11,854 nucleotides of DNA from positions 1 through 11,854 of the forward strand of contig JANLXZ010000234.1 in NCBI GenBank assembly GCA_031365375.1, read 5' to 3'. Both the position numbers and the translations under genes were made by a program. The DNA is from JAKFWF01 sp031365375. GTDB taxonomy: Bacteria > Pseudomonadota > Alphaproteobacteria > Rhizobiales > Hyphomicrobiaceae. Position 1 is the first letter of the stretch; every line of letters starts with the position of its first letter. The notes below the pieces were generated by a model, which saw only the letters and a program-made list of their open reading frames with translations, was not told the DNA's origin and made no database searches. Of the stretch, positions 1 through 7,914 are shown one piece after another.

Positions 1-1728
1 GGCATCCTCACCGGCACGCCGCCGGCCGATGCCAGCCAGCTCACCAACACCGGTGTGCAAGGCGAGTACCTGATCACCATCACCGCCACCGATCCCGATG
101 GCGCCCCGATCAGCACCACCGTGACACTCACCCTCGTCAACCTGGCCCCGGTGGCGGGCAATGACGATGTCGTCGCGACAGAGAATTCAATTCTCACCGG
201 CAATGTTCTCGCGGACAACAATCATGGGGCAGATCATGATGGTGGCAATGATAGTGATCGGCTGATGGTAGGCGGCGTTGTCACAGGCACCGCCGCGCCG
301 GTCGCAGGCATGGGTCTTGGAACGCCGGTTGCGGGCAATAACGGCGGCACCTTCGTGGTGCAGCCAGCCGGCACTTATGTCTTTACACCGCATGCCGACT
401 TCGATGATTTGGCGCTTGGTGAAATCCGTGTCACGACGGTGACCTATCTCCTAACTGACGGCAACGGTGGCACATCGACGGCGACGCTTTCGATAACGAT
501 CGCCGGCACGAATGATGCACCGCAAGTCATCGACCCCGCGACGGCATTGCCGATCGTCGACCCTGCCGTAGCGGCCATCATTCCCAACATCGCCGCAACC
601 GACTCGAGTCCCATTGCGCCGGTCTCTGTGGGCGGCTTCTTCCGCGATGTCGACGTTAGCCAAGGATTGCCGCTGTTGTCGGTCGATTTAGCCGCGATGC
701 CGCCTGGCATCGTGTTCGATCAAGCCACGGCGACGTTCTCTGGCGTGCCGGCTTCAAATGCCAGCCTCGCTCACACGCCCGGCGACCCGGCGGGTACATA
801 CCGGGTGCCAGTAACTGCGATCGATCCGCTGGGGGCGAGCGTGACGACATACGTCACCTTTACGATCGCAAACCCGGCGCCTGTTGCCCACGATGATTTC
901 GGCACGGCAAAAGAAAACGTCGGCGTTACGCTCAACGTATTATCCAACGATCGCGATATCGATGGCGATGCACTGCGAGTGGCTTCAGCAACATCTGAAC
1001 AGGGCACGGTTGTCATCAATGGTGACGGCACATTGTTCTTTACTCCGAAGCCGGGCTTTGCCGGAACAGCATCGATAACCTACGTAGTGACGGACGATCA
1101 GGGTGGAACGTCAACCGCGCGAGTTGCGGTCGAAGTCGCAGCACTCAGTTTCGCACCACAGAAGGTTGCCACGACGTCTGTCGTCGAGCCAGAAATATTG
1201 CACGAAACGCTCACCGTAAATGGAGCGGTTATCGAATCGATTTCGCGTGACGACGGTGAAAGCGTTGCAGCAAGGCTAGGCGATCACGATGTCGTCCACG
1301 ATGCAGCCCTGTTCGCGCCTGGGTTCAGTCCACTCCGGAATCAAGGACTGGGATCTCTAGGTGCCGTACTTACGGAATCGCTGCGTCTACAGCGAATGTG
1401 GCACCTTGAGAGTATCAACCCTGGCAGTTCAACCATAAATAACTGGGCCCCATTGGCAACGAAAGCGTCCTCGCCGATCGTCGGCAGCGATCCGTCCCTT
1501 CAGGGTCGCGGCGACAGCAACGTCGGTGTTGAAACACGCCTCATCAACGGTGTTTTAATGAGTGTGCCTGGCGCCACCCCTGGCCGCGAAATAGGAGTGA
1601 ATTTAAGGACTGGCGACATCGAGGCCAGTACGCGTCGTGGTGCTCGCATGTTCTCGGAGCAGTTTTGGGCGATGGCATCGATCGAAGGAAGCGGTCGCGA
1701 TGCTCTTGCCGGGATGTTGATGAAATAG
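1..1728 (+). CDS. Large cadherin-like/VCBS repeat surface protein, C-terminal part (5' truncated by window)
   Basis: The reading frame is open from base 1 without a convincing start, so this is the last 575 residues of a longer protein. Visible modules, numbered in the fragment, are: the end of a cadherin-like domain (1-46); a VCBS-like unit (about 47-173) opening with APVAGNDD and closing with TDGNGGTSTATL and GTNDAP; a dystroglycan/He_PIG-type cadherin-like domain (about 174-291); and a tandem-95-type repeat (about 292-380) with NDRDIDGDAL, a probable calcium-binding stretch, and TYVVTDDQGGTSTA. Residues 381-575 carry no repeat, no RTX glycine-rich nonapeptides, no LPXTG and no autotransporter barrel. 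Repeat proteins of this kind are usually secreted adhesins or matrix proteins. The next operon on the same strand encodes export-type proteins, so I infer that this protein is its substrate. The family call is firm; the adhesin role and substrate link are inference. Confidence 0.85.
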   Translation, partial: GILTGTPPADASQLTNTGVQGEYLITITATDPDGAPISTTVTLTLVNLAPVAGNDDVVATENSILTGNVLADNNHGADHDGGNDSDRLMVGGVVTGTAAPVAGMGLGTPVAGNNGGTFVVQPAGTYVFTPHADFDDLALGEIRVTTVTYLLTDGNGGTSTATLSITIAGTNDAPQVIDPATALPIVDPAVAAIIPNIAATDSSPIAPVSVGGFFRDVDVSQGLPLLSVDLAAMPPGIVFDQATATFSGVPASNASLAHTPGDPAGTYRVPVTAIDPLGASVTTYVTFTIANPAPVAHDDFGTAKENVGVTLNVLSNDRDIDGDALRVASATSEQGTVVINGDGTLFFTPKPGFAGTASITYVVTDDQGGTSTARVAVEVAALSFAPQKVATTSVVEPEILHETLTVNGAVIESISRDDGESVAARLGDHDVVHDAALFAPGFSPLRNQGLGSLGAVLTESLRLQRMWHLESINPGSSTINNWAPLATKASSPIVGSDPSLQGRGDSNVGVETRLINGVLMSVPGATPGREIGVNLRTGDIEASTRRGARMFSEQFWAMASIEGSGRDALAGMLMK

Positions 1729-1755
1729 CCAACTCGGCGGTCAGCCTGAAAGTAC

Positions 1756-1794
1756 AACGCCGCTCTCTCGTTGGAGCGGCGTTTGCCGTTTTGA
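1756..1794 (+). terminator. Intrinsic terminator after the repeat-protein gene
   Basis: A perfect 10-bp GC-rich stem (AACGCCGCTC at 1756-1765 pairing with GAGCGGCGTT at 1774-1783) with an 8-nt loop is followed by an interrupted T-rich tail, TTTGCCGTTTT. It lies 27 bp after the stop codon of the repeat protein. The T-tract is imperfect, but stem quality and position make a Rho-independent terminator the natural reading. It implies that the downstream export operon has its own promoter. Confidence 0.8.
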
Positions 1795-1815
1795 AAAAGC
1801 TTCTCGATACGAGCG

Positions 1816-1845
1816 TTAAAGTTTGAATAAATTGTGGTTTATACT
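1816..1845 (+). promoter_or_regulatory. Possible promoter for the export operon
   Basis: The 265-bp gap between the repeat protein and the TolC-like gene is AT-richer than its surroundings. It contains TATACT at 1840-1845, a good -10 match, with a weak -35 candidate TTAAAG at 1816-1821 and an 18-bp spacer. A start near 1852 would leave a leader of about 140 nt. The rest of the gap (about 1850-1980) shows no gene and no strong hairpin. The -35 is poor, so the exact site is uncertain. Confidence 0.35.
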
Positions 1846-1993
1846 ACTTAAGGTTGTAATTGCGGTTGCCAACTCGCGCGATAAATGAGACTTAGGGTTG
1901 TGTACTGCTACCTGAAGTTGAGTTTCGGGGTCGCCACGGAATGTGCCTGCGTCGTGCTGTTGCAGTCTTTCGCTTATCGAGAGGGACGCCACG

Positions 1994-3520
1994 ATGCCAA
2001 AGAACTTTCTCAATCGCCATGCATTATTTAGTGCGCCGATCCTGGCGGCGTTGACCGGCTGCACGTTATCGCCGGAGCCGCTTGATCCCGTTTTCATCAG
2101 TGGCCGCTCGCATGATTTATTGTCTCGGGTAACCGCTGACCAGGAGCCTGTGACCCGGCCCATATCGCTTCATGAGGCGATGGCCCGTTCACTGAAATAT
2201 AATCTCGATCACCGTGTCGAGGAATTCGAGCACGCACTGCGCGTCAAGGAACTGGGACTGTCTGATTACACCATGCTGCCGGGCATTGTTGCGGGCTCCG
2301 GCTACTCGTCGCGCGGAAATGACTTGGCGTCGAGCAGTTTCAACCTTCTCAACAAGACGCAGAATTTCGGATATTCGACCTCTCAAGACCGGGAGCAGCT
2401 CAACAAGGACCTGATCCTCAGTTGGAACGTGCTGGATTTCGGACTGTCATATGTGCGAGCGAAACAAGCTGGCGATAAGGTCTTGATCGCGGAAGAGGGT
2501 CGCCGGAAAATCGTCCAGCGGATCATCGAGGATGTTCGCCAGGCTTACTGGCGGGCGGCATCGGCCGAGCGGCTGGATGCACGCTTGCAGCGCCTCGAAG
2601 GTCGCACGCGCCGTGCTCTTTCCGATACGGCCGCAATCGCCGCGCAACGTGCAACCTCACCGGTGACCGCGGCCACCTATCGGCGTGATCTGCTCGAGGT
2701 CATACGAACAACGCAAGAGCTTCGTCGCGAACTTGCTGTGGCCAAGATTCAGCTCGCGGCACTGATGAACATTCGTCCTGGCACGGCGTTCAAACTTGCC
2801 GGTGGTGGTCGCCATTCATCGCCGTCAAGTGCGCGTATGTCGCGATCCGAAATGATTATGGTTGCGTTGGAAAATAGGTCGGAGCTCCGCGATGTTGACT
2901 ACCGGCGTCGCATCAACGCGCACGAGGCGCGAGCGGCGCTTCTCGAAATGCTGCCTGGCATTCAAGTATTCGTTGGTGGCAACCAGGATGCCAATTCTTA
3001 CCTCTTGAACTCGAATTGGATGGCCTACGGAGCCAAGGCGAGCTGGAATTTGTTGAGGGTGTTCCAATATCCTGCGCGCGAAGGTGTGATCGATGCGCAG
3101 GACAAGCTACTCGATCAACGTGCACTTGCCCTCACCATGGCGATCATGACGCAGATTGAAGTTAGCCACGCGCGATATCGTTTTTTTACCGGTGAGGCAT
3201 CTACTGCTCGGGACTACCTCGCGACGCAGACCGATCTTGTGACAAACCTATCTGCTGAGCACGGAGCAAATAAAATCAGCGAACAGACGTTGCTACGCGA
3301 GCAATTGAATTTGCTGGTTGCGGAAGCAAAAGCTGATATCGCCAACGCCAACGTTGAGGCCGCATGCGGCACGATCGATAGCGCTCTGGGCATCGCCCCG
3401 TCATTCGATCCGCGCTTGTTGTCGGCCCCTGTTAGTGAGCTTGCCAGCGGACTGAACCGAGGTAACACCAATAGTTGGAAACCCGCGCAAATCCAGCCCG
3501 TGTCGTTGGTGACGAAATGA
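1994..3520 (+). CDS. TolC/OprM-like outer-membrane efflux lipoprotein
   Basis: This 508-residue protein fits the outer-membrane efflux protein (OEP/TolC) family, whose trimers form the channel through the outer membrane and periplasm for tripartite exporters. The ATG at 1994 is chosen because GAGGGA (1981-1986) lies 7 nt upstream and because it begins a signal peptide with a lipobox, LTGC, placing the lipidated cysteine at residue 23. A further ATG at 1943 in frame would put 17 polar residues before the signal peptide. The OEP pattern starts with ISLHEAMARSLKYNLDHR and continues through long amphipathic helices. A second OEP repeat begins around SEMIMVALENRSELRDV and shows typical features such as ASWNLLRVFQYP. 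Its stop overlaps the next start (ATGA at 3517-3520), indicating translational coupling. It is the first gene of the operon. The family is firm; the substrate is unknown. Confidence 0.9.
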   Translation: MPKNFLNRHALFSAPILAALTGCTLSPEPLDPVFISGRSHDLLSRVTADQEPVTRPISLHEAMARSLKYNLDHRVEEFEHALRVKELGLSDYTMLPGIVAGSGYSSRGNDLASSSFNLLNKTQNFGYSTSQDREQLNKDLILSWNVLDFGLSYVRAKQAGDKVLIAEEGRRKIVQRIIEDVRQAYWRAASAERLDARLQRLEGRTRRALSDTAAIAAQRATSPVTAATYRRDLLEVIRTTQELRRELAVAKIQLAALMNIRPGTAFKLAGGGRHSSPSSARMSRSEMIMVALENRSELRDVDYRRRINAHEARAALLEMLPGIQVFVGGNQDANSYLLNSNWMAYGAKASWNLLRVFQYPAREGVIDAQDKLLDQRALALTMAIMTQIEVSHARYRFFTGEASTARDYLATQTDLVTNLSAEHGANKISEQTLLREQLNLLVAEAKADIANANVEAACGTIDSALGIAPSFDPRLLSAPVSELASGLNRGNTNSWKPAQIQPVSLVTK

Positions 3521-4287
3521 GGATTTCAGGCAAGGCCGTGGCCGCGGTTTTCGCTGCGATTATCCTGATTGGGCCCTCAGCTGGAACGATAAGTGGTGCG
3601 CAAGAGCGGGTGGCGGTCTCGATTGCTGGCGGCACGCCGAACCGCGGCGTTGTGCGGGCCATGTATCAGGCGACGTTTTCGACCGAACTCGCGGTCCAGG
3701 TCGTGAGTGCACCGCTTCGTGAAGGTCAGCTCTTCAAGAAAGGCGATGTTCTGGTCGAGCTGGATTGCCGTCGCGTCAAGGCCGAATTCGATTCGGCATC
3801 GGCGGTGCATCGCGAGATGAAATTTACGCTCGAAAGCAACACAGTTCTCAGTAGGCACGGCGCGGTCGGTAGAAACGATCTGGAGATCGCGCGGGCTCGG
3901 GTGGATAAGGCCGAGGCTGAAATGCGATCGCTGGTCGCAAGGCTCGACCAATGCAGGGTATTGGCGCCATTCGATGGCCGGGTCATGGAAATCGGAATTC
4001 GTCCGCACGAGATGACATCACCTTCCAAACCCCTGCTCGCCGTTTTGGCTGACGCCGATCTCGAGATCGAGATCGTGGTCGATTCCGCTCTCCTTTCGCA
4101 GGTGCAACCCGGGCGCAGCTTCATATTCCGTGTCGATGAACTGGGGCGCGACGTGGCCAGCCACGTTGATCGGTTGGGCGCCTCCGTTGATCCGGTCAGC
4201 CGCACGATCAAAGTCATCGGACTGCCGGTCGAACGGGTTGTCGGGTTATTGCCGGGTATGAGTGGATCAGCGGTATTTGAGCGGTGA
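3517..4287 (+). CDS. Short periplasmic HlyD/RND-type adaptor (membrane fusion protein)
   Basis: This is a 256-residue periplasmic adaptor that would link an inner-membrane component to the TolC-like channel. The ATG at 3517 overlaps the upstream stop and begins a clean signal peptide (MRISGKAVAAVFAAIILIG, ending near SGAQ), so a TTG 42 nt upstream is less likely. Lipoyl half-motifs are VVSAPLREGQLFKKGDVLVELD (about residues 62-83, split by the hairpin) and APFDGRV (about 150-156). Between them lies a short alpha-helical hairpin (about 87-145). A beta-barrel-like region follows, with the family sequence VDPVSRTIKV. Cysteines C84 and C146 sit at the two ends of the hairpin and could form a periplasmic disulfide. 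The protein is shorter than typical HlyD or AcrA. No pump gene follows it, which is unusual for this family. Confidence 0.85.
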   Translation: MRISGKAVAAVFAAIILIGPSAGTISGAQERVAVSIAGGTPNRGVVRAMYQATFSTELAVQVVSAPLREGQLFKKGDVLVELDCRRVKAEFDSASAVHREMKFTLESNTVLSRHGAVGRNDLEIARARVDKAEAEMRSLVARLDQCRVLAPFDGRVMEIGIRPHEMTSPSKPLLAVLADADLEIEIVVDSALLSQVQPGRSFIFRVDELGRDVASHVDRLGASVDPVSRTIKVIGLPVERVVGLLPGMSGSAVFER

Positions 4288-5722
4288 TACGGTGATAAAC
4301 GCACGTCCAGATCCATCAAATTTTTCCGAAGTGGACCCTAGATCGAAGCGCCCCGGTGGAGCAGCGATAGGCGCAGTCGATCCGCAAACGACAGCGTTCG
4401 CTCAGCTCCTGCGAATCGAAGCGGAAGCCCGCCAGGTCACGAGCGAGCGCGATCTGTTGCATCTAATCGCCAATGAAACGCTGCTCCTCGTTGGCGCACG
4501 CCAAGTGTTCGTCATGCGTCGTGCCGGACATCAGCGCCTTCGACTTGGCGCCGTTTCTAGTGTCCCGGCGATCGATCGCGCAGCTCCATTGACGATGTGG
4601 ATCGAAGATATCGTTGCAAGTCTGCGACGTGATCGCGGGGCTAACCAGACCCTCGCCGCGACGTTGCCTGATCACGCGGACCCGGCAGATCCCCTGACCT
4701 CGTCGTATCCAATGCGCTACCTGTTGTGGGTGCCACTTTGGTCTCGCAACAAGGCTTTTGCGTCAGGCATGCTGCTGGCGCGGGAAACGCCGTGGCGAGA
4801 AAATGATCTACTCATCGCTGAGCGGCTTGCCGGTGCGTTCGGGCATGCCTGGGCTTTACTTGCGAGCCCACTTCGGTTGCGTGATCGCATCATGCTGACG
4901 GACAAAGTGCGCCGCAGCCTGATCGGTGCTTCGATTGTTGCCATATGTGCTCTGGCGGCTCTCCCGGTGCCACTTACGGCTTTGGCACCGCTCGAGATCG
5001 CAGCACGGGACCCAGTCGTTGTCGCCATGCCAGTCGATGGTACAATTCTCGACGTGCCAGTATCTCCCAATGCCAGCGTTGCCAAGGGTGATCAACTGAT
5101 TCAGCTGGTCGACACGCAATTGCGCAATAAGCTTGAGATTTCGGAACGCGAGTTGATTGTTGCCGAAGCCAAGCTGCAGAAGGTCACGCAGCTTTCAATT
5201 TCGGATGTGAAAAGTCGGCATGACTTGGGTATAGCGCGGGCCGAATCCGCACTGCGGACGGCCGAACGGAATTTCGCGCGCGACATGTTCGATAAATCCA
5301 TCATTGTCGCGCCAAGAGCGGGCGTCGCAGTGTTCGGCGACCGCAAAGATTTCATCGGGCGGCCATTGGTGACCGGCGACCGATTGATGGAAATCGCCGA
5401 TCCCCGTTCGGTCGAATTGAAAATCGATATGCCTGTATCCGATGCTTTGGTGCTCGAGCCGGGAGCGCGCGTCAAAGCTTTTCTCGATGGCGATCCTCTG
5501 CATCCGCGCGAAGCTTTCGTCGTCCGCTTCGACTACCAGGCGCGCCTCAATGAGACCCGCACGGCAATCGTGCGCGTAACAGCCGAGCTTGCTGATCAAA
5601 ACAAAGAGATCCCGCGGTTGGGGATCCGAGGTACCGCGCAGGTGTATGGAGCGAGCCGACCATTGATCTTCGTGCTGCTTCGCCGGCCGCTGAGTGCGCT
5701 CAGGCAAGGCCTGGGGCTCTGA
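4262..5722 (+). CDS. GAF-like domain fused to membrane-anchored HlyD-type adaptor
   Basis: This protein has up to 486 residues. Numbered from the GTG at 4262, the order is: a poorly ordered N-terminus (1-40); a GAF-like sensory region (about 45-200, ending in RYLLWVPLWSR and ENDLLIAERLAGAFGHAW); one transmembrane helix (about 219-240, IGASIVAICALAALPVPLTA); the first lipoyl half (about 249-285, MPVDGTILDVPVSP and VAKGDQLIQL); a helical hairpin (about 288-343); the second lipoyl half beginning IIVAPRAGVAVFG; and a beta-barrel region to the end. Topology suggests a cytosolic GAF-like domain and a periplasmic adaptor. The start is uncertain: GTG 4262 overlaps the upstream gene by 26 nt, while GTG 4292 lies 4 nt past its stop with a weak GAGCGG upstream. 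The stop overlaps the next ATG by one base (TGATG). GAF domains commonly bind small ligands or mediate dimerisation; the ligand here is unknown. Confidence 0.82.
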   Translation: MDQRYLSGDTVINARPDPSNFSEVDPRSKRPGGAAIGAVDPQTTAFAQLLRIEAEARQVTSERDLLHLIANETLLLVGARQVFVMRRAGHQRLRLGAVSSVPAIDRAAPLTMWIEDIVASLRRDRGANQTLAATLPDHADPADPLTSSYPMRYLLWVPLWSRNKAFASGMLLARETPWRENDLLIAERLAGAFGHAWALLASPLRLRDRIMLTDKVRRSLIGASIVAICALAALPVPLTALAPLEIAARDPVVVAMPVDGTILDVPVSPNASVAKGDQLIQLVDTQLRNKLEISERELIVAEAKLQKVTQLSISDVKSRHDLGIARAESALRTAERNFARDMFDKSIIVAPRAGVAVFGDRKDFIGRPLVTGDRLMEIADPRSVELKIDMPVSDALVLEPGARVKAFLDGDPLHPREAFVVRFDYQARLNETRTAIVRVTAELADQNKEIPRLGIRGTAQVYGASRPLIFVLLRRPLSALRQGLGL

Positions 5723-7896
5723 TGGCTCGTGCCGCGGCCATCGCCGGTGCATCAGGTGGCCAGGGTCCTACTGCGGGCGCGGCAACGGTATTGCCGCACA
5801 TTCGCGAGGATTTGCAGCTTCATGCAGGGCCCCGTTCGGTCGATGGCGCGCTACAGTGGCTGGTTCATGATCCCGTGCTAAACCGCTTCGTGATGATCGG
5901 TCGTACAGCTTACGTTCTATTCCAACTGTTGGCCGAATACCGCTCGGCGCCGGACGTAATTACGGCAGCCTGGTCGCGATTTGGCGTTGCCATCGATGAT
6001 CGGCAGTTGTCGGATTTCGTGCAATTCGTGCACAATCATTCGCTTGCTCGCGATCCGCCGGAAGGCGGATGGCGTTACTTCGCGGGCATAGCGCAGAAGA
6101 AGCATCGCAACCTTGGTTCGCGGCTGCTGCACAACTACTTGTTCTTCAGGATCCCGGTGTTTCACGCCGAACGATTTTTGCGCGCGACTTTGCCGCTCGC
6201 GAGACCTCTCGGTGGATCGGCGTTCGCAGCTTGTATCTCTCTCTTGGGAGTTCTCGGGCTTTATCTGGTATCGAGGGAGTGGCAACTCTTCTCGAGCATG
6301 TTCGTCGATTTGTTCAGTCTGCAGGGGGTGTTGCAGGTCAGTGTCGCGTTGCTCGCAATCAAGGTTCTGCACGAGTTGGGCCACGCGTACGTCGCGACCG
6401 CTTACGGTGCTCGTGTCCCAATTATCGGCATTGCAATCATGTTGGGCGCACCCATGCTCTACAGCGACGTTACGGATGCTTGGCGCCTCGCCTCGCGCAA
6501 AGCTCGCCTTCGGATCGATCTAGCGGGTGTAACGGTCGAACTCGCAGTCGCGTGCATCGCAACCTTCGCGTGGGCGTTCCTGCCGACGGGGACCGCCAAG
6601 TCGATCGCCTTCGCGCTGGCGACCGCCGGCTGGGCGATGAGTGTCGCGATAAACCTCAACCCGTTCGCTAGGTTCGACGGCTATCACGCCGCCAGCGATT
6701 TTTTCGGCATTCCGAACTTGCAGTCGAGGGCATTCGCGTTTGGTTGTTGGCGTCTGCGTGAAATCCTGTTCGGCCTGAATGCGCCGGCGCCAGAATTGTT
6801 GGCGCCTCGTGTACAGATCTCCCTCTCTATCTATGCGTGGGCCACTTGGATTTACCGGCTCGGTTTGTTCCTCGGCATCGCGGTCGCCGTCTACCATTAT
6901 TTTTTCAAGTTGGCAGGTGTCGGCCTGTTTCTGGTCGAGATCATTTATTTCGTCGCCGGTCCCGTTTGGAAGGAACTAAAGGTGTGGTGTAAATTGCGAC
7001 ATCGAATCGTTGAGACACGCCGATCGGTCGTGACCGCAGGCTTCGCCCTGATGGCGTTGTTGGCGGCAGCCGTACCGTGGTCGACGCACGTCGCTATACC
7101 TGCCGTCATCGAGGCGAACGACGTCACCCAAATTTACACATCCATGCCAGCTCGGATCGCTCACGTGGATGGCAAGCTCGGCCAGAGAGTATCTGCCGGT
7201 GACCGCTTAATAACCTTGGTCGCTCCTGAAATCGACAAGGAAATCGACCTCGCCCAATTGAAGCAGGCACTCGTGCGCTTGCGGCTGGAGCGGCGCACCG
7301 CTGACGATATCGATCGAGAAGATACGGTCGTCTTGCAACAGGAGATGGCGGCGCTCGGCCATCGGCTTGCGGGGCTCGAACGTCAACGCGCTGAACTCTC
7401 GATCGTATCTCCGTTCGCGGGCTACATTGTTGAAACCGATCCCTCGTTGAGGCCGGGCCGGTGGGTAAATCTGAAATCGGCGATGATGGTCCTGCGCGCC
7501 GGCAACGGCACGGTGGCGAAAGGCTACCTCGACGAAAGTGCTCTTGGACGTATCGATGAAGGCTTCGCCGGCCGCTTCGTTCCCGATGATCCGTCATTGC
7601 CGAGTATCACTGCCACTGTGGCAACGATCGGCTATGCGGGCGTCGAATTCATCGACAGGGTGGAACTCGCCTCGGTTCACGGCGGGATGATTGCTGCCGC
7701 AGCCGATCAGCAACAGCGCCTCGTTCCAGCATCGGGACAGTACCCGGTTCGGGCCACCCTCGACCGCGATTTGCCACCGGCTTATTTGAGTCAAACCCGG
7801 CGTGGCATTCTTGTCGTCGATGGCCGCGCCGAAAGTTTCTTCGCCCGGTTCTGGCGTCAAGCTTTGAAAGTTTTGGTGCGCGAGAGCGGCGTTTAA
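5722..7896 (+). CDS. M50 site-2-type zinc metalloprotease with PqqD-like N-terminus and C-terminal HlyD-like adaptor region
   Basis: This 724-residue polytopic inner-membrane protein has three parts. Residues about 30-107 resemble a PqqD-like/peptide-recognition fold (HDPVLNRFVMIGRTAYVLFQ followed by helical segments); this call is moderate. Residues about 160-452 contain roughly seven or eight hydrophobic segments. They include the zinc site HELGH (H217, E218, H221) and the second M50 motif NPFARFDGYH with D319, so the catalytic residues are present. Residues about 457-690 form a HlyD-like region: a lipoyl first half with ARIAHVDGKLGQRVSAGD, a short helical hairpin (about 505-555), a second half with IVSPFAGYIVETD, and a beta-barrel-like tail. 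M50 proteases cut substrates within or near membranes. Here the fusion to adaptor elements and the absence of a pump suggest it is the inner-membrane core of an exporter that processes its cargo. Its ATG overlaps the upstream stop by one base, and it is the last gene of the operon. Confidence 0.88.
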   Translation: MARAAAIAGASGGQGPTAGAATVLPHIREDLQLHAGPRSVDGALQWLVHDPVLNRFVMIGRTAYVLFQLLAEYRSAPDVITAAWSRFGVAIDDRQLSDFVQFVHNHSLARDPPEGGWRYFAGIAQKKHRNLGSRLLHNYLFFRIPVFHAERFLRATLPLARPLGGSAFAACISLLGVLGLYLVSREWQLFSSMFVDLFSLQGVLQVSVALLAIKVLHELGHAYVATAYGARVPIIGIAIMLGAPMLYSDVTDAWRLASRKARLRIDLAGVTVELAVACIATFAWAFLPTGTAKSIAFALATAGWAMSVAINLNPFARFDGYHAASDFFGIPNLQSRAFAFGCWRLREILFGLNAPAPELLAPRVQISLSIYAWATWIYRLGLFLGIAVAVYHYFFKLAGVGLFLVEIIYFVAGPVWKELKVWCKLRHRIVETRRSVVTAGFALMALLAAAVPWSTHVAIPAVIEANDVTQIYTSMPARIAHVDGKLGQRVSAGDRLITLVAPEIDKEIDLAQLKQALVRLRLERRTADDIDREDTVVLQQEMAALGHRLAGLERQRAELSIVSPFAGYIVETDPSLRPGRWVNLKSAMMVLRAGNGTVAKGYLDESALGRIDEGFAGRFVPDDPSLPSITATVATIGYAGVEFIDRVELASVHGGMIAAAADQQQRLVPASGQYPVRATLDRDLPPAYLSQTRRGILVVDGRAESFFARFWRQALKVLVRESGV

Positions 7897-7912
7897 ATCC
7901 GCTCTCGCGCAC
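7876..7912. terminator. Perfect 14-bp hairpin between convergent genes, probable bidirectional terminator
   Basis: GTGCGCGAGAGCGG (7876-7889) pairs perfectly with CCGCTCTCGCGCAC (7899-7912) around a 9-nt AT-rich loop. The left arm encodes the last residues of the M50 protein, and the right arm ends 3 bp before the stop codon of the convergent lipid gene. Neither side has a T-run, so it is not a textbook Rho-independent terminator. Even so, its strength and position between two converging transcription units favour termination or 3'-end stabilisation in both directions. Confidence 0.65.
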
Positions 7913-7914
7913 GG

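Noticed and set aside
1943..1993. Upstream in-frame ATG for the TolC-like gene
   Set aside because: It would place 17 polar residues before a clear lipoprotein signal peptide, while ATG 1994 has a strong GAGGGA site 7 nt upstream.
3577..4319. Long minus-strand open frames (143 and 197 codons) opposite the first adaptor
   Set aside because: They lie wholly or almost wholly opposite a well-supported HlyD-type gene, have low-complexity Ser/Arg/Thr-rich translations and no family motifs; typical of open antisense frames in GC-rich genes.
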